Part shown: positions 9,438 through 18,759 of the stretch, in pieces | Numbering within the stretch: position 1 is the first letter of the stretch | Layout: each line of letters begins with the position of its first letter | Source: Acidocella facilis ATCC 35904 | Lineage (GTDB): Bacteria > Pseudomonadota > Alphaproteobacteria > Acetobacterales > Acetobacteraceae | NCBI RefSeq assembly: GCF_000687875.1 | Contig: NZ_JHYG01000006.1 | Span: forward strand, 1 to 64,000 | Length of the DNA: 64,000 bases | Reading direction: 5' to 3' | Notes under the pieces: generated by a model | What the model saw: the letters and a program-made list of their open reading frames with translations, nothing else | Database searches by the model: none | Told to the model about the DNA's origin: nothing | Made by a program: the position numbers and the translations under genes

Positions 9438-10679
9438 ATGGCGCAGGTGACAATTCCACAATCGGGCTTGAGCCCGGCAGCCCGGCGCAAGGGCTATATT
9501 GCGGCGATCATGATCATGGCGATGTCGGCGGTGGGGCCCGGCTTCATCACCCAGACCGCGACCTTCACCGCGAAGATGGGGGCGGCCTTCGCCTTCGCCA
9601 TCCTGGCCTCCATCATCATCGATTTCGTCATTCAGGCGAATATCTGGCGCATGGTGACGATCACCCGCATGCGCGCCGCGGATATCGCCAATGCCGCCAT
9701 TCCCGGCTCGGGCTATCTGCTCGCGGTGCTGATCATCGTCGGTGGCCTGTTCTTCAATATCGGCAATATCGCCGGCGCCGGGCTGGGCCTGAACGCGCTG
9801 GTGGATATGGACCCGAAGATTGGCGGCGCGGCCGCGGCGATCGTCGCGATTATCATCTTCCTCTCCAAGCGCGCCGGCATTGCCATGGACCGCGTGGTGC
9901 TGGTGGCCGGTGCGGTGAAGCTGGCGCTGGTGCTGTATGCCTGCGTGGTTGCAGCGCCGCCGGTGGGTGAGGCGCTGCGCCAGAGCATCATGCCGGATCA
10001 CATTAATTTCGCTACCATCACCACCATCGTCGGCGGCACGGTGGGCGGCTATATCACCTATGCCGGCGCGCATCGGCTGCTGGATAAAGGCGCTGTCGGG
10101 CCCGAGCATATTGCCGAGGCGAACAAGGCGGCGATCACCGGCATTCTGGTGACCGGCGTGATGCGCTACATCCTGTTCCTGGCGGTGCTGGGCGTGGTGG
10201 CCACGGGCACCGTCATCACCTTCTCCGGCAAGGATGCCAACCCCGCCGGCCAGGCCTTCCTCGCCTCCTGCGGGCCGATCGGCTACCGCATTTTCGGCGC
10301 GGTGTTCCTGGCCTCCGCGATGACCAGCATCATCGGGGCCGGCTATACCTCCGTCACCTTCGTGACCGCCTTCAAGAAAGACATGACCGAGCGGCATCGC
10401 AATTTCGCCACTGTCGGCTTTATCCTGTTCTCGCTGCTCTGCTTTGAGCTGATGAAGACTACGCCGGCGGCAATGCTGGTGTTCGTCGGCGGGTTGAACG
10501 GGCTGGTGCTGCCGGTGGGCCTCTCCATCTTCCTGTTCGCCGCCGTGGCCTGCAAGAAGCTGATGGGCGGCTATCACTATCCGCGCTGGCTGCTGGGGCT
10601 GGGCGTGCTGGTCTGCCTGCTGACATGGTATATGGCCTACAAGTCGGTCGGGCCGATCTTCGCCTTCCTCGGTAAGTAA
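9438..10679 (+). CDS. NRAMP-related transporter of the YcsG type
   Basis: A membrane protein of about 413 residues with roughly 11 hydrophobic segments and an NRAMP-like fold ([14 protein letters not shown] in helix 1, [15 protein letters not shown] further on). It matches the NRAMP-type carrier found beside pxpA in Bacillus subtilis (ycsG). The canonical metal-binding DPGN of helix 1 is replaced (TAKM by alignment from GPGF) and the MPH of helix 6 is absent ([16 protein letters not shown]). Divalent-metal transport is therefore unlikely. Uptake of 5-oxoproline or a related compound is an inference from context. First gene of the operon; an overlapping GTG at 9435 is also possible. Ribosome site AGGGAGA. 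Confidence 0.8.
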   Translation: MAQVTIPQSGLSPAARRKGYIAAIMIMAMSAVGPGFITQTATFTAKMGAAFAFAILASIIIDFVIQANIWRMVTITRMRAADIANAAIPGSGYLLAVLIIVGGLFFNIGNIAGAGLGLNALVDMDPKIGGAAAAIVAIIIFLSKRAGIAMDRVVLVAGAVKLALVLYACVVAAPPVGEALRQSIMPDHINFATITTIVGGTVGGYITYAGAHRLLDKGAVGPEHIAEANKAAITGILVTGVMRYILFLAVLGVVATGTVITFSGKDANPAGQAFLASCGPIGYRIFGAVFLASAMTSIIGAGYTSVTFVTAFKKDMTERHRNFATVGFILFSLLCFELMKTTPAAMLVFVGGLNGLVLPVGLSIFLFAAVACKKLMGGYHYPRWLLGLGVLVCLLTWYMAYKSVGPIFAFLGK

Positions 10680-10699
10680 AAACGTTACAGGAGACACGC

Positions 10700-11467
10700 A
10701 TGGTCAGCATCGATTTGAACAGTGATCTGGGCGAGGGCTATGGCGCCTGGAAGATGGGTGATGACCAGGCGATGCTCGAAATCGTCTCCAGCGCCAATGT
10801 CGCTTGCGGGTTTCACGCCGGCGATCCGGCGGGGCTGCTGAAGACGGTGCAGACAGCCGCCGCGATGAAGGTGGCGATCGGCGCGCATGTCTCCTACCCG
10901 GATCGTGTCGGCTTTGGCCGGCGCGATATGGATGTGACCTCTGAGGAGCTGATCGGCGATGTGATCTATCAGATTGGCGCGCTGCAGGGGATTGCGAAAG
11001 CGGCGGGAACCAGCGTGCGCTATGTGAAGCCGCATGGCGCGCTCTATAACCATATCGCCAACCATGAGCGTCAGGCGCTGGCGGTGATCAAGGCGATCAA
11101 GCTGATCGACCCGGCGCTGGTGCTGATGGGGCTGGCGGGGACGCCGGTTCTGAAGCTGGCGAAATCCGAAGGGTTGCAGGTTGTCGGCGAAGTTTTCGCG
11201 GACCGTGGCTACACCCGGGAGGGCCTGCTCGTCTCCCGGCGTGAGCCTGGCGCGGTGTTGCATGATGCGGCGCAGGTGGCGCGGCGTATGCTCAATTTCG
11301 TGCGCACCGGCCTCATCACCGCGCAGGACGGTACTGAAATCCGCATCGAGGCGCAGTCCATCTGTGTCCATGGCGACAGCCCCGGGGCGGTGACGATGGC
11401 GCGTGAAATCCGCACCCTTTTCCAAGCCGAATCGATTGGCGTCCGCGCCTTCGCCGGCGCCGCCTGA
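10700..11467 (+). CDS. pxpA: 5-oxoprolinase subunit PxpA (LamB/YcsF family)
   Basis: A 255-residue LamB/YcsF protein, a subunit of the ATP-dependent prokaryotic 5-oxoprolinase that opens 5-oxoproline (pyroglutamate) to glutamate. Family hallmarks are the N-terminal [31 protein letters not shown], the [12 protein letters not shown] loop, VKPHGALYN and [13 protein letters not shown] lies 6 bases before the ATG. It follows the transporter by 20 bp and precedes the DUF1445 gene and the PxpB-PxpC fusion, so the full 5-oxoprolinase set is present. Confidence 0.95.
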   Translation: MVSIDLNSDLGEGYGAWKMGDDQAMLEIVSSANVACGFHAGDPAGLLKTVQTAAAMKVAIGAHVSYPDRVGFGRRDMDVTSEELIGDVIYQIGALQGIAKAAGTSVRYVKPHGALYNHIANHERQALAVIKAIKLIDPALVLMGLAGTPVLKLAKSEGLQVVGEVFADRGYTREGLLVSRREPGAVLHDAAQVARRMLNFVRTGLITAQDGTEIRIEAQSICVHGDSPGAVTMAREIRTLFQAESIGVRAFAGAA

Positions 11468-11476
11468 GGAGCCGCG

Positions 11477-12286
11477 ATGATGACCCCAGAAGCTTTTTTG
11501 TCGCATACGGATGCAAGCGCTGCGCGCCAGGCGCGGGCCGCCTACCGGGCCGGGCAGGTGGCGCCGACATCCGGCATCGCCCCCGGGTTCACCCAGGCGA
11601 ATATGATCGTGCTGCCGCGCGACTGGGCGTTTGACTTCCTGCTGTTCGCGCAGCGCAACCCCAAGCCCTGCCCGGTGCTGGATGTCTCCGACCCCGGCGT
11701 GCCGACAACCGCGCTTGCCCCCGGCGCCGATTTGCGCACGGATTTGCCGCTCTACCGCATCTGGCGCGACGGCAAGCTGGCTGAGGAAACCCCGGATGCC
11801 AGCCGCGCCTGGGCGGAGCGGGACGATCTTGTCGCGTTTCTCATCGGCTGCAGCTTCACCTTTGAAACGCCACTGGTGGAGGCCGGCATCGAGATCCGCC
11901 ACATGACGGACAGGACCAACGTGCCGATGTATCTCACCAACCAGCCCTGCCGCCCGGCCGGGCGGTTGCGGGGGAATATGGTGGTCTCCATGCGGCCCAT
12001 TCCGGGGGGGCGGGTTGCTGAGGCCGCCACCATTTCCGGACGTTTCCCCGCCGTGCATGGCGCGCCGGTGCATGTGGGCATGCCCGAGGCAATCGGCATC
12101 GCGGATCTTGCGCAGCCTGATTTCGGTGACGCGGTGCGGATCGCGCCGGGGGAGGTGCCGGTGTTCTGGGCCTGCGGGGTTACGCCGCAAGCGGTGGTCA
12201 TGGCCTCTGGCGTGCCCTTTGCCATCACCCACGCGCCCGGCCACATGTTCATCACCGATATTCCCGACTCAGCCTACCACGTCTGA
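11477..12286 (+). CDS. DUF1445 protein (YcsI type, putative hydro-lyase / D-glutamate cyclase-like)
   Basis: A 269-residue DUF1445 protein with the family segments [61 protein letters not shown] and [12 protein letters not shown]. The family is annotated as putative hydro-lyase, and the mammalian homologue domain belongs to D-glutamate cyclase, which interconverts D-glutamate and 5-oxo-D-proline. Its place between pxpA and pxpBC mirrors ycsI in Bacillus and suggests it feeds or salvages oxoproline. The exact reaction here is unproven. GAGGA precedes the ATG. Confidence 0.85.
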   Translation: MMTPEAFLSHTDASAARQARAAYRAGQVAPTSGIAPGFTQANMIVLPRDWAFDFLLFAQRNPKPCPVLDVSDPGVPTTALAPGADLRTDLPLYRIWRDGKLAEETPDASRAWAERDDLVAFLIGCSFTFETPLVEAGIEIRHMTDRTNVPMYLTNQPCRPAGRLRGNMVVSMRPIPGGRVAEAATISGRFPAVHGAPVHVGMPEAIGIADLAQPDFGDAVRIAPGEVPVFWACGVTPQAVVMASGVPFAITHAPGHMFITDIPDSAYHV

Positions 12287-12290
12287 GACC

Positions 12291-13883
12291 ATGATCCGAT
12301 TTCTCCCCGTTAATCTCAGCACGTTGCTGGTTGAGCTGAATGATCTGGACGAGACGCTGGCGCTGCTCGCCTCGCTGCAGGCCGCGCCGCTGCCGGGGAT
12401 GAAGGAGCTGGTGCCGGCGGCGCGCACGCTGATGATCGGCTTCGCCCCGGAAGAGACCAGCGCCGAGGAGATTGCCGCCGGTGTCGCGGCGCGCGACCTG
12501 GTGGCGCCGCTGGCGCGCGAGGCGACGCTGGTGGAGGTGCCGGTGCGTTACGATGGCGAGGATCTCGAAGAGGTTGCCGCCATCACCGGGCTTTCGGTGG
12601 AGGAGGTGATCCGCCGCCATAGCGCGGCCACCTACATGGTGGCGTTTTGCGGGTTCGCGCCGGGGTTCGGCTATCTGGTTGGCGGCGATCCTGCCTTGCA
12701 GGTGCCCCGGCGCAAGAGCCCGCGCACGCGGATCCCGGCGGGGTCGGTGGCGCTGGCGGGGGCCTTCACCGGCGTGTATCCGCAGAACAGCCCTGGCGGC
12801 TGGCAGATCATCGGCACCACGCCGGTGAAGATGTGGGATATTGGCCGCAATCCGCCGGCCTATTTTCAGCCAGGCTATCAGGTGCGCTTTACCGATCTGG
12901 CGAAGGTGAAGACGCAGGTTCAGGTTGCGGCCGTTGCCGAGGCTGTTGCGGTCGATGCAGGCGGCGCCTTCAAAATTCTCTCAGCACCGCTGCCGCCTTT
13001 GTTTCAGGATCTCGGGCGCTTCGGGCAGACCGGGCAGGGTGTGTCCGCTTCCGGCGCGCTGGATCGCGGCGCGTTCAAGGCAGCAAACCGCGTTGTCGGC
13101 AATGATGAGAGCGCGGTTTGTCTGGAGCTGATGGGGGGCGGATTTTCCTTCCGCGTGCAAGAGGCGGCGGTGATTGCGCTGACCGGCGCGCCGTGCGGGA
13201 TTTCCATTCGTACGGCCGCCGGTCAGGGGCTTTCGCCTAGTCCGTATGTGCCGATCGCGCTGGAGCCGGGGGATGTGGTGAGCCTGGCCGCCCCGGCGCG
13301 GGGGATGCGTTATTATCTCGCCGTGCGCGGCGGGTTTGAGGTGGAGATCATCCTCGGCAGTGCGGCGACGGATACGCTGGCGATTGTCGGCCCCGCCCCC
13401 GTGCAGGCGGGGCAGACGCTGAAGCTGAAACCAGCCTCCGGCCTGCGGGCGGTTTCGCTGGATGAAGCACCAGCCTTTGAATTTCCGAAAGCCGGAGATG
13501 AGGTCACGCTCGATCTGGTGATGGGGCCGCGGCCGGATTGGTTCACGGCTGAGGCGCTGGAGAGGCTCGCCACCGAGGCCTGGGTGGTAACGCCGCAATC
13601 CAACCGCGTCGGCATCCGGCTGGATGGTGAGGCTGTGCTGGAACGTTGCCGCACGGAGGAATTGCCCAGCGAAGGCACGGTGACCGGGGCGGTGGAGGTG
13701 CCGGCCAACGGCAAGCCGCTTTTGTTCCTGGCCGATCATCCGCTGACCGGCGGCTACCCGGTCATCGGCGCGGTGGCTGACTATCATCTCGACCTCGCCG
13801 GGCAGGTTCCGGTAGGGGCAAAAATTCGTTTCAAGCCGTTGAAGGCATTTTCAGAAATCACGCCGAATGGGCGGAGGGCCTAA
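12291..13883 (+). CDS. pxpBC: 5-oxoprolinase PxpB-PxpC fusion
   Basis: A 530-residue fusion of the two other 5-oxoprolinase subunits. Residues 1 to about 215 are the KipI/PxpB (carboxyltransferase C/D) domain, with [17 protein letters not shown] and [19 protein letters not shown]. Residues from about 225 are the KipA/PxpC (carboxyltransferase A/B) domain, beginning with [20 protein letters not shown] and [17 protein letters not shown] and ending with [13 protein letters not shown]. In many bacteria these are separate genes. The same pair of domains forms the carboxyltransferase-like part of urea carboxylase, which makes the adjacent biotin carboxylase noteworthy. It starts 4 bp after the DUF1445 stop. 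Confidence 0.93.
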   Translation: MIRFLPVNLSTLLVELNDLDETLALLASLQAAPLPGMKELVPAARTLMIGFAPEETSAEEIAAGVAARDLVAPLAREATLVEVPVRYDGEDLEEVAAITGLSVEEVIRRHSAATYMVAFCGFAPGFGYLVGGDPALQVPRRKSPRTRIPAGSVALAGAFTGVYPQNSPGGWQIIGTTPVKMWDIGRNPPAYFQPGYQVRFTDLAKVKTQVQVAAVAEAVAVDAGGAFKILSAPLPPLFQDLGRFGQTGQGVSASGALDRGAFKAANRVVGNDESAVCLELMGGGFSFRVQEAAVIALTGAPCGISIRTAAGQGLSPSPYVPIALEPGDVVSLAAPARGMRYYLAVRGGFEVEIILGSAATDTLAIVGPAPVQAGQTLKLKPASGLRAVSLDEAPAFEFPKAGDEVTLDLVMGPRPDWFTAEALERLATEAWVVTPQSNRVGIRLDGEAVLERCRTEELPSEGTVTGAVEVPANGKPLLFLADHPLTGGYPVIGAVADYHLDLAGQVPVGAKIRFKPLKAFSEITPNGRRA

Positions 13884-13887
13884 AGTC

Positions 13888-15603
13888 ATGAAAAAAATCC
13901 TGATCGCCAATCGCGGTGAAATCGCGGTGCGCATCATCCGGGCTTGCCGGGATTATGGTGTGGGCTCCGTTGCGGTGTATTCAGACCCGGATGCGGAGGC
14001 TTTGTTTGTCGGCATGGCCGATGAAGCCTACGCGCTGGGCGGGGCGAAGCCGGCTGAGACCTATCTTGATATCGAAAAGCTGCTGGCGGTTGCCAAGCGC
14101 GCCGGGGCGGATGCGGTGCATCCGGGCTACGGCTTCCTCTCCGAGCGGGCCGAATTCGCGCGCGCGGTGAAGGCGGCGGGGCTGATCTGGATCGGCCCGG
14201 AGGCGGAGGTGATCGACGCGCTGGGCGATAAGGTTTCAGCCCGCAGGATCGCGCAATCGGTCGGTGCGCCGCTCGCGCCGGGTAGCGATGGGCCGGTGGA
14301 AAGCGGTGAGGCGGCCTTGGCCTTTGCCAAGCAGCACGGTTTGCCGATGGCGATCAAGGCGGCCTATGGCGGCGGCGGGCGCGGCATGAAGGTGGCGCGT
14401 AAGCTGGATGAGGTGAAGGAGCTTTACGAGTCCGCCGTGCGCGAGGCGGTGGCGGCATTCGGGCGCGGCGAGTGTTTTCTGGAACGCTTCCTGGATAAAC
14501 CCCGCCATATCGAGGCGCAGATCATCGCTGACACGCATGGCAATGTGGTGGTGCTGGGCACGCGCGATTGCTCGCTGCAGCGGCGCAACCAGAAGCTGGT
14601 GGAAGAAGCGCCGGCGCCCTTCATTAGCGATGAACAGCGTGCGACCATCGAGGATGCGGCGAAGCGCGTTTGCGCCGCCGCCGGCTATACCAATGCCGGT
14701 ACGGTCGAGTTTCTGCTTGGCCAGGACGGGATGATTTCCTTTCTGGAGGTGAATACCCGCCTGCAGGTGGAGCATCCGGTGACGGAGGAAACCGCAGGGG
14801 TGGATCTGGTGATCGAGCAGTTCCGCGTGGCGGAGGGCAAAAACCTGTCCATTACCGAAACGCCGCGCCCGCGGGGCCATGCGTTCGAGTTTCGCATCAA
14901 TGCCGAGGATCCGGCGAAAGGGTTTTTGCCGACGCCGGGCAAGATCACCGCCTTCCTGCCGCCCTCCGGGCCGGGCGTGCGGCTGGATAGCGGCGTGGTC
15001 TCGGGCTCGATCATCCCCGGCCAGTATGATTCGCTGGTGGCGAAGCTGATCGTCACCGGCAAGACGCGCGCCGAGGCGTTGAAACGGGCAAGGCGGGCGC
15101 TGGCGGAATTCAAGATCGAGGGGGTGGCGACGGTGCTGCCCTTCCATCGCGCCGTGGTGGCGCATGAGGATTTTGCCGGCGATGACGGATTCGCCGTGCA
15201 TACACGCTGGATCGAGACGGATTTCACCGGGGATTTGGAGCCCGCGCCGCGTCCGGCGCCGGTGGAGGAAGAGCTGGTGCGGCTGCCGCTGGAGATCGAT
15301 GGCAAGCGCCATCAGATCGGCCTGCCGCGCAGTTTTCTGGCCGGCATGGCGCAACCGGGTACGGCCGCGCCGCAGGAAGCGGGGCGTGCCGCCAACGAAG
15401 TGCCGGCGCCGATTGCCGGCAGCGTGCAGGCCTGGAAGGTTGAGGATGGTGCCGAGGTAAAGCAAGGCGAACTGCTGGCGGTGATGGAAGCGATGAAGAT
15501 GGAGGTGCAGATCACCGCGCCGCGCGACGGCATCTTTCAGCGCATCGCCAAGGAGGGCGCGTTTCTGAACGCCGGCGACGCCGTAGGCGCCTATAAGTCT
15601 TAA
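13888..15603 (+). CDS. Biotin carboxylase fused to biotin carboxyl carrier domain
   Basis: A 571-residue protein. The N-terminal biotin carboxylase (about 1-450) begins [24 protein letters not shown], with [10 protein letters not shown] (ATP grasp), [19 protein letters not shown] and [14 protein letters not shown]. The C-terminal biotinyl domain (about 500-571) contains EAMKME with the biotin-accepting Lys537. This is the organisation of the alpha subunit of acyl-CoA carboxylases, but no acyl-CoA carboxyltransferase beta subunit is nearby. As the last gene of the pxp operon it more plausibly pairs with the carboxyltransferase-like PxpB/PxpC. GGAGG lies upstream of the ATG. Its TAA overlaps the stop of the convergent DUF1295 gene (TTAA). 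Confidence 0.9.
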   Translation: MKKILIANRGEIAVRIIRACRDYGVGSVAVYSDPDAEALFVGMADEAYALGGAKPAETYLDIEKLLAVAKRAGADAVHPGYGFLSERAEFARAVKAAGLIWIGPEAEVIDALGDKVSARRIAQSVGAPLAPGSDGPVESGEAALAFAKQHGLPMAIKAAYGGGGRGMKVARKLDEVKELYESAVREAVAAFGRGECFLERFLDKPRHIEAQIIADTHGNVVVLGTRDCSLQRRNQKLVEEAPAPFISDEQRATIEDAAKRVCAAAGYTNAGTVEFLLGQDGMISFLEVNTRLQVEHPVTEETAGVDLVIEQFRVAEGKNLSITETPRPRGHAFEFRINAEDPAKGFLPTPGKITAFLPPSGPGVRLDSGVVSGSIIPGQYDSLVAKLIVTGKTRAEALKRARRALAEFKIEGVATVLPFHRAVVAHEDFAGDDGFAVHTRWIETDFTGDLEPAPRPAPVEEELVRLPLEIDGKRHQIGLPRSFLAGMAQPGTAAPQEAGRAANEVPAPIAGSVQAWKVEDGAEVKQGELLAVMEAMKMEVQITAPRDGIFQRIAKEGAFLNAGDAVGAYKS

Positions 15604-16409
15604 AAGTTTTTGGGGGGGTGGGGAGTTTTTTCAAATACTCCCCACGGAAGACGCGGCCACATCGCCGTCGTCCGCGCCTGAAAGGCTCTGTAGGCCTCCC
15701 CCCGCCGCGCCAGCATAGACGCCTCCAGCGGCGGCACGCCGGTGAGAAAGCGCAGCACCAGGAACATCAGCACCGGGGCGATGAAGGAAAGCCAGGAGAG
15801 CGGGCGGGTGCTCAGCGCCATCGCCGGGAAGGCGAGCCAGAGCAGCGCCTCGAACAGATAATTCGGATGCCGGCAGAGGCGCCAGAGACCCTCCTCGCAG
15901 ATGCCGCCAGGGCTGGTCTGGCGGGCGCGCCAGGCGCGCAGCTGCGCATCGGCCAAAGCTTCGCCGCCAAGGCAGAGCAGCAGGATCAGCACGCCCAGTA
16001 CATCGCCGGGGCGCACGCTTGGATCGGGCTGGGCAGCGGCGAGATAGAGGCTGATCGAGAGCAGGCCGGAGACCGGGCCTTGGCCCGCCATCAGCCAGGC
16101 CATCTGTTTCTGGAAGCCTGCACCAGCATCCTTGCGCATCTGCGCGTAACGCGCATCCTCTGGCCCGCTGGCGACGCGCAGCGCCACATGCAGCCCAAGC
16201 CGCAAGGACCAGACCAGCATCAGCCCGGCCAGCAGCGCATGGCGCCAGAGCGCGCCGGGGGCGGCCAGGGCCACGCCGGCCAGGGCGAGGCCGGTGGAAA
16301 AGGTCCAGACCACATCCACCCAGCCGGCATTGTGCAAAGCCCGTTGCAGAAACCACCCCGCCACCATGGCCAGCGTCACCGCCAGCCCGGCATAGAGGCA
16401 GAGGATCAT
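15600..16409 (-). CDS. DUF1295 membrane protein (steroid 5-alpha-reductase-like)
   Basis: A 269-residue integral membrane protein of the DUF1295 family, related to isoprenylcysteine methyltransferase/steroid 5-alpha-reductase folds. The C-terminal core [19 protein letters not shown] with R-H-P-N-Y is the family signature, and [11 protein letters not shown] is the usual N-terminal motif. It may reduce or methylate a lipid, but the reaction is not established. It is the last gene of the leftward ECF sigma operon, overlapping the preceding methyltransferase by 4 bp (16406-16409). Such proteins commonly accompany CFA-like methyltransferases. Its final codons coincide with a terminator-like hairpin of the opposite strand. 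Confidence 0.85.
   Translation of the reverse strand: MILCLYAGLAVTLAMVAGWFLQRALHNAGWVDVVWTFSTGLALAGVALAAPGALWRHALLAGLMLVWSLRLGLHVALRVASGPEDARYAQMRKDAGAGFQKQMAWLMAGQGPVSGLLSISLYLAAAQPDPSVRPGDVLGVLILLLCLGGEALADAQLRAWRARQTSPGGICEEGLWRLCRHPNYLFEALLWLAFPAMALSTRPLSWLSFIAPVLMFLVLRFLTGVPPLEASMLARRGEAYRAFQARTTAMWPRLPWGVFEKTPHPPKNF
15601..15650 (+). terminator. Stop-proximal AAGTTTTTGGGG box plus hairpin, inside an opposing coding end
   Basis: The accC-like TAA is followed at once by AAGTTTTTGGGGGGG, then a hairpin with 9-bp arms GTGGGGAGT/ACTCCCCAC (15618-15626, 15637-15645) and a T-rich loop. The same bases encode the last residues of the convergent DUF1295 protein. Confidence 0.6.
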
Positions 16410-17434
16410 GCGGTGGGCGCCAGCAGATAATGGCTCACCGCCCAGGGCTTGCCGCCGGCATGGCCGAACAGCCCGGCGGTGGCGAGGAAGAAGAGCCGCC
16501 AGCGGCGTTCCCAGAGCGGCGCCTCGGCGCCGTAGGTGGCGGCGAGGATTTTCCGGACCTCGCCGATCCGCGCATCATAATTTTGCAGCCAGTGTTTCGC
16601 GGTGCGGGCGTAATGCCTGCCATTCCAGCGCCAGTCCCGCTCCAGCGTGAACAAATCCGGGAACTGGGTGATCAGATCATGGCTGGGCATGATGCCGCCG
16701 GTGAAGAAATGCTGGGCGATCCAGTCGGCCTCATCCTCATGGTCGAAGCGGTAAGGCTGGCGCTCATGTGCGAAGACATGGATGAACAGCCGTCCCTCTG
16801 GCTTCAGCCAGCCGCGCACGCGGGTGAGCAGGGCGCGCCAATTGGCCATATGTTCGAACATTTCCACGGAGACGACGCGGTCGAAGCGCGCATCGGTGGA
16901 GAATTCGTTCATGTCGGCGGTGATGACGCGCAGATTGGCGAGCCCACGCGCGGCGGCTTCGGTTTCGATATATTGGCGCTGCGAGCCAGAGTTGGAGACG
17001 GCGACGATGCGCGCGCCGGGAAAGCGCGCCGCCATGAACAGGCTGAGCGAGCCCCAGCCGCAGCCCAGCTCCAGAATCTCCTGCCCGTCGGCGAGGCCGG
17101 CATGGGCGATGGTTTCCTCCAGCGCGTGCAGCTCGGCCTGGTCCAGCGTTTCGCGGCCGGTCGGGTAGAGGCAGCTCGAATATTTGCGCCGTTCGCCGAG
17201 GAAGAGCGCGAAAAACTCGGCGGGGATCTCGTAATGCTGGGCGTTGGCGGTGCTGGCATGGGCGGCGATGGGAAAGGCGGCCATGCCGGCGGCGAAACTG
17301 GCGCCGGACGGCGGGGCTTGGTCCAGCGCCCGCCTGGTGCGCGCCACTAGGCGGTTGATGCCAAGACCGATCAGCGCATCCGGCAGCGGCGCGCGCTCGG
17401 CAAGGGCGGAGAGGCGGGCGGCGAATGCGGTCAT
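16406..17434 (-). CDS. CFA-synthase-family SAM methyltransferase (copy 1)
   Basis: A 342-residue SAM-dependent methyltransferase of the cyclopropane-fatty-acyl-phospholipid synthase superfamily. The SAM site LELGCGWGSLSLFMAARFPG lies near the middle, preceded by QHYEIPAEFFALFLG and KYSSCLYP, and followed by VVSVEMFEHMANW. This subgroup is shorter than true CFA synthase and often travels with DUF1295 and RpoE/ChrR. A fatty-acid methylase role, as for UfaM in furan fatty acid synthesis of Rhodobacter, is a reasonable hypothesis, not a proven assignment. It overlaps the anti-sigma gene (17431-17434) and DUF1295 by 4 bp each. Confidence 0.85.
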   Translation of the reverse strand: MTAFAARLSALAERAPLPDALIGLGINRLVARTRRALDQAPPSGASFAAGMAAFPIAAHASTANAQHYEIPAEFFALFLGERRKYSSCLYPTGRETLDQAELHALEETIAHAGLADGQEILELGCGWGSLSLFMAARFPGARIVAVSNSGSQRQYIETEAAARGLANLRVITADMNEFSTDARFDRVVSVEMFEHMANWRALLTRVRGWLKPEGRLFIHVFAHERQPYRFDHEDEADWIAQHFFTGGIMPSHDLITQFPDLFTLERDWRWNGRHYARTAKHWLQNYDARIGEVRKILAATYGAEAPLWERRWRLFFLATAGLFGHAGGKPWAVSHYLLAPTA

Positions 17435-18066
17435 GCGGATCTCCTGATCAGCCGGGTGAGCCAGGGCAGGCGCAAGCCCCCGTCCAGCGAGGCGAGGCAG
17501 AGGCAGCCTTGGTTCCCGGCATGGGGCTGGTGGTTGGTGTGTTCGTCTTCCTCGATGAGGTCGCCGGCGGCGTAGCGGTCGGTTTCGTCATGAAAATCGC
17601 CATGCAGCACCTGGGTGAATTCGGCGCCGCCATGGCTATGGGCGAGCACGCGCTTATTCGCCGCCACACGCAGCAGCATGACATTATCTTTCGGCGCCCA
17701 GGGCAGGCGCACGCGGCTATAGCGCACGCCCGGCGCCACCCAGAGCCAGCGGCTGATCTCGGCACTGGCCAGAATCCGCGGCAGGGTGCCGGCAGGCAGG
17801 CGCAGATCCGCCTGGCGGGGCAAAGCCGGGCTGCGCGGCGCGGGCTGGTCCAGCCGCGCCAGCGTGTCGGTGAAGGCATCCAACGCCAGGGACTCCGGCG
17901 GCATGTCCTCCAGCATCTCACCGCCGACGGCTTCCAGCCGGGCGATTTCGGCGCGGCAATGCGGGCAACCCTCGGCATGCGCCGCCACCACCAGGGACTG
18001 GCCGGCGGGCAGGCTGCCGGCGGCGTAGGCCAACAGCGTCTCCGGGCTGGGATGGTGCAGGATCAC
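17431..18066 (-). CDS. chrR: ChrR-type zinc anti-sigma factor with C-terminal cupin
   Basis: A 211-residue anti-sigma factor for the adjacent ECF sigma. The N-terminal ZAS domain has H5, H30-x3-C34-x2-C37, one residue shifted from the zinc ligands H6/H31/C35/C38 known for Rhodobacter sphaeroides ChrR. The cupin domain carries H143, H145, E149 and H179, a constant +2 shift from H141/H143/E147/H177 of that protein. In Rhodobacter, singlet oxygen or organic peroxide releases sigma E from ChrR, and the cupin is needed for this. Translation is coupled to the sigma gene by a 4-bp overlap (18063-18066). The sensed signal here is inferred by homology. Confidence 0.93.
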   Translation of the reverse strand: MILHHPSPETLLAYAAGSLPAGQSLVVAAHAEGCPHCRAEIARLEAVGGEMLEDMPPESLALDAFTDTLARLDQPAPRSPALPRQADLRLPAGTLPRILASAEISRWLWVAPGVRYSRVRLPWAPKDNVMLLRVAANKRVLAHSHGGAEFTQVLHGDFHDETDRYAAGDLIEEDEHTNHQPHAGNQGCLCLASLDGGLRLPWLTRLIRRSA

Positions 18067-18683
18067 GGCACCTCTCCCAGGCTGGAGCGCAGCTTGGCCA
18101 TGGCCAGGCGGATGCGGGATTTCACCGTGCCCAGCGGCAGATCGAGCGCGCTGGCGATGGCGGCGTGGGGGGTATCGGAGAAGAAGAAGAGCTGCACGAT
18201 CTGTTTCTGTTCAGGGCCGAGTTCGGCGATGGCGCCACGCAGGCGGGCGGCCTGCTCAGCGGCGAGGGTAAGGGTTTCGGCCGAGGGCGCCGCTTCGGGC
18301 TCCGGCTCGGGTTGCGGGGGCAGGCCCTTGGCGCGCCTGGCATGGTCGATGCGCGCATTGCGGGCGATGGCGAATACCCAGGTGGCGGCGCCGGCGCGGC
18401 TGGGGTCGAAATGCTCCGCCTTGCGCCAGAGCAGGATCATCACCTCCTGCGCCACCTCCTCGGCGGCGCCGGATTCCATGCCGGCGCGGCGCAGAAAGGA
18501 TTTCACCCGGGGGGCGAAATGCTTGAACAAAGCCGCGAAGGCCTGTTTGTCGCGCGCGGTGGCGACCCGGCGGATCAAGGCCGCCAAGGTCGCCGCATCC
18601 GGGGCGGGGCTGCCGGCCTGGTTCACCGGCAGGGCCTGCGGCGGAGCGCGGCGGGCAGCAGAAGGAGGAGCAAAAGCATTCAC
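18063..18683 (-). CDS. rpoE: ECF sigma factor, RpoE/ECF11 type
   Basis: A 206-residue extracytoplasmic-function sigma factor. Region 2 covers about residues 45-115 (FAALFKHFAPRVKSFLRRAG, AEEVAQEVMILLWRKAEHFD, TWVFAIARNARIDHARR). Region 4 covers about 145-200 (AAIASALDLPLGTVKSRIRLAM). The pairing with ChrR and the TGATCC promoter place it in the singlet-oxygen-responsive group. The start is GTG at 18683: an in-frame stop lies three codons upstream, and no ATG is in frame before region 2. The predicted own promoter ends only 7 bases before this GTG, leaving no room for a ribosome site. A later GTG start within the non-conserved first 30 residues cannot be excluded. Confidence 0.92.
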   Translation of the reverse strand: MNAFAPPSAARRAPPQALPVNQAGSPAPDAATLAALIRRVATARDKQAFAALFKHFAPRVKSFLRRAGMESGAAEEVAQEVMILLWRKAEHFDPSRAGAATWVFAIARNARIDHARRAKGLPPQPEPEPEAAPSAETLTLAAEQAARLRGAIAELGPEQKQIVQLFFFSDTPHAAIASALDLPLGTVKSRIRLAMAKLRSSLGEVP

Positions 18684-18690
18684 AAACCAT

Positions 18691-18718
18691 TATACGATAC
18701 GTTGTCTAAATTGGATCA
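18691..18718 (-). promoter_or_regulatory. Sigma-E-type promoter for the rpoE-chrR operon
   Basis: On the minus strand TGATCC (18718-18713), a 16-base spacer, then CGTATA (18696-18691). TGATCC is the -35 element of Rhodobacter RpoE promoters. The matched site on the other strand has the same spacing, which argues for autoregulated divergent transcription. Confidence 0.75.
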
Positions 18719-18725
18719 AGCCGGT

Positions 18726-18753
18726 TGATCCGAAACCCCGCGGACGGCGTATT
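18726..18753 (+). promoter_or_regulatory. Sigma-E-type promoter for the FAD oxidoreductase-CFA operon
   Basis: TGATCC (18726-18731), 16 bases, then CGTATT (18748-18753), the mirror of the promoter on the opposite strand. The -10 ends 6 bases before the ATG at 18760, so the transcript would start at or next to the start codon. Confidence 0.75.
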
Positions 18754-18759
18754 TAAAAC

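Noticed and set aside
10685-12244. 519-codon open frame on the minus strand across pxpA and the DUF1445 gene
   Set aside because: It is a mirror of two well-recognised genes. The translation is His/Arg/Gly-rich as expected for the antisense of GC-rich coding DNA.
13888-15603. Acetyl-CoA or propionyl-CoA carboxylase alpha subunit
   Set aside because: Domain layout fits, but there is no beta carboxyltransferase gene and the operon is a 5-oxoproline operon; left as a biotin carboxylase-carrier fusion.
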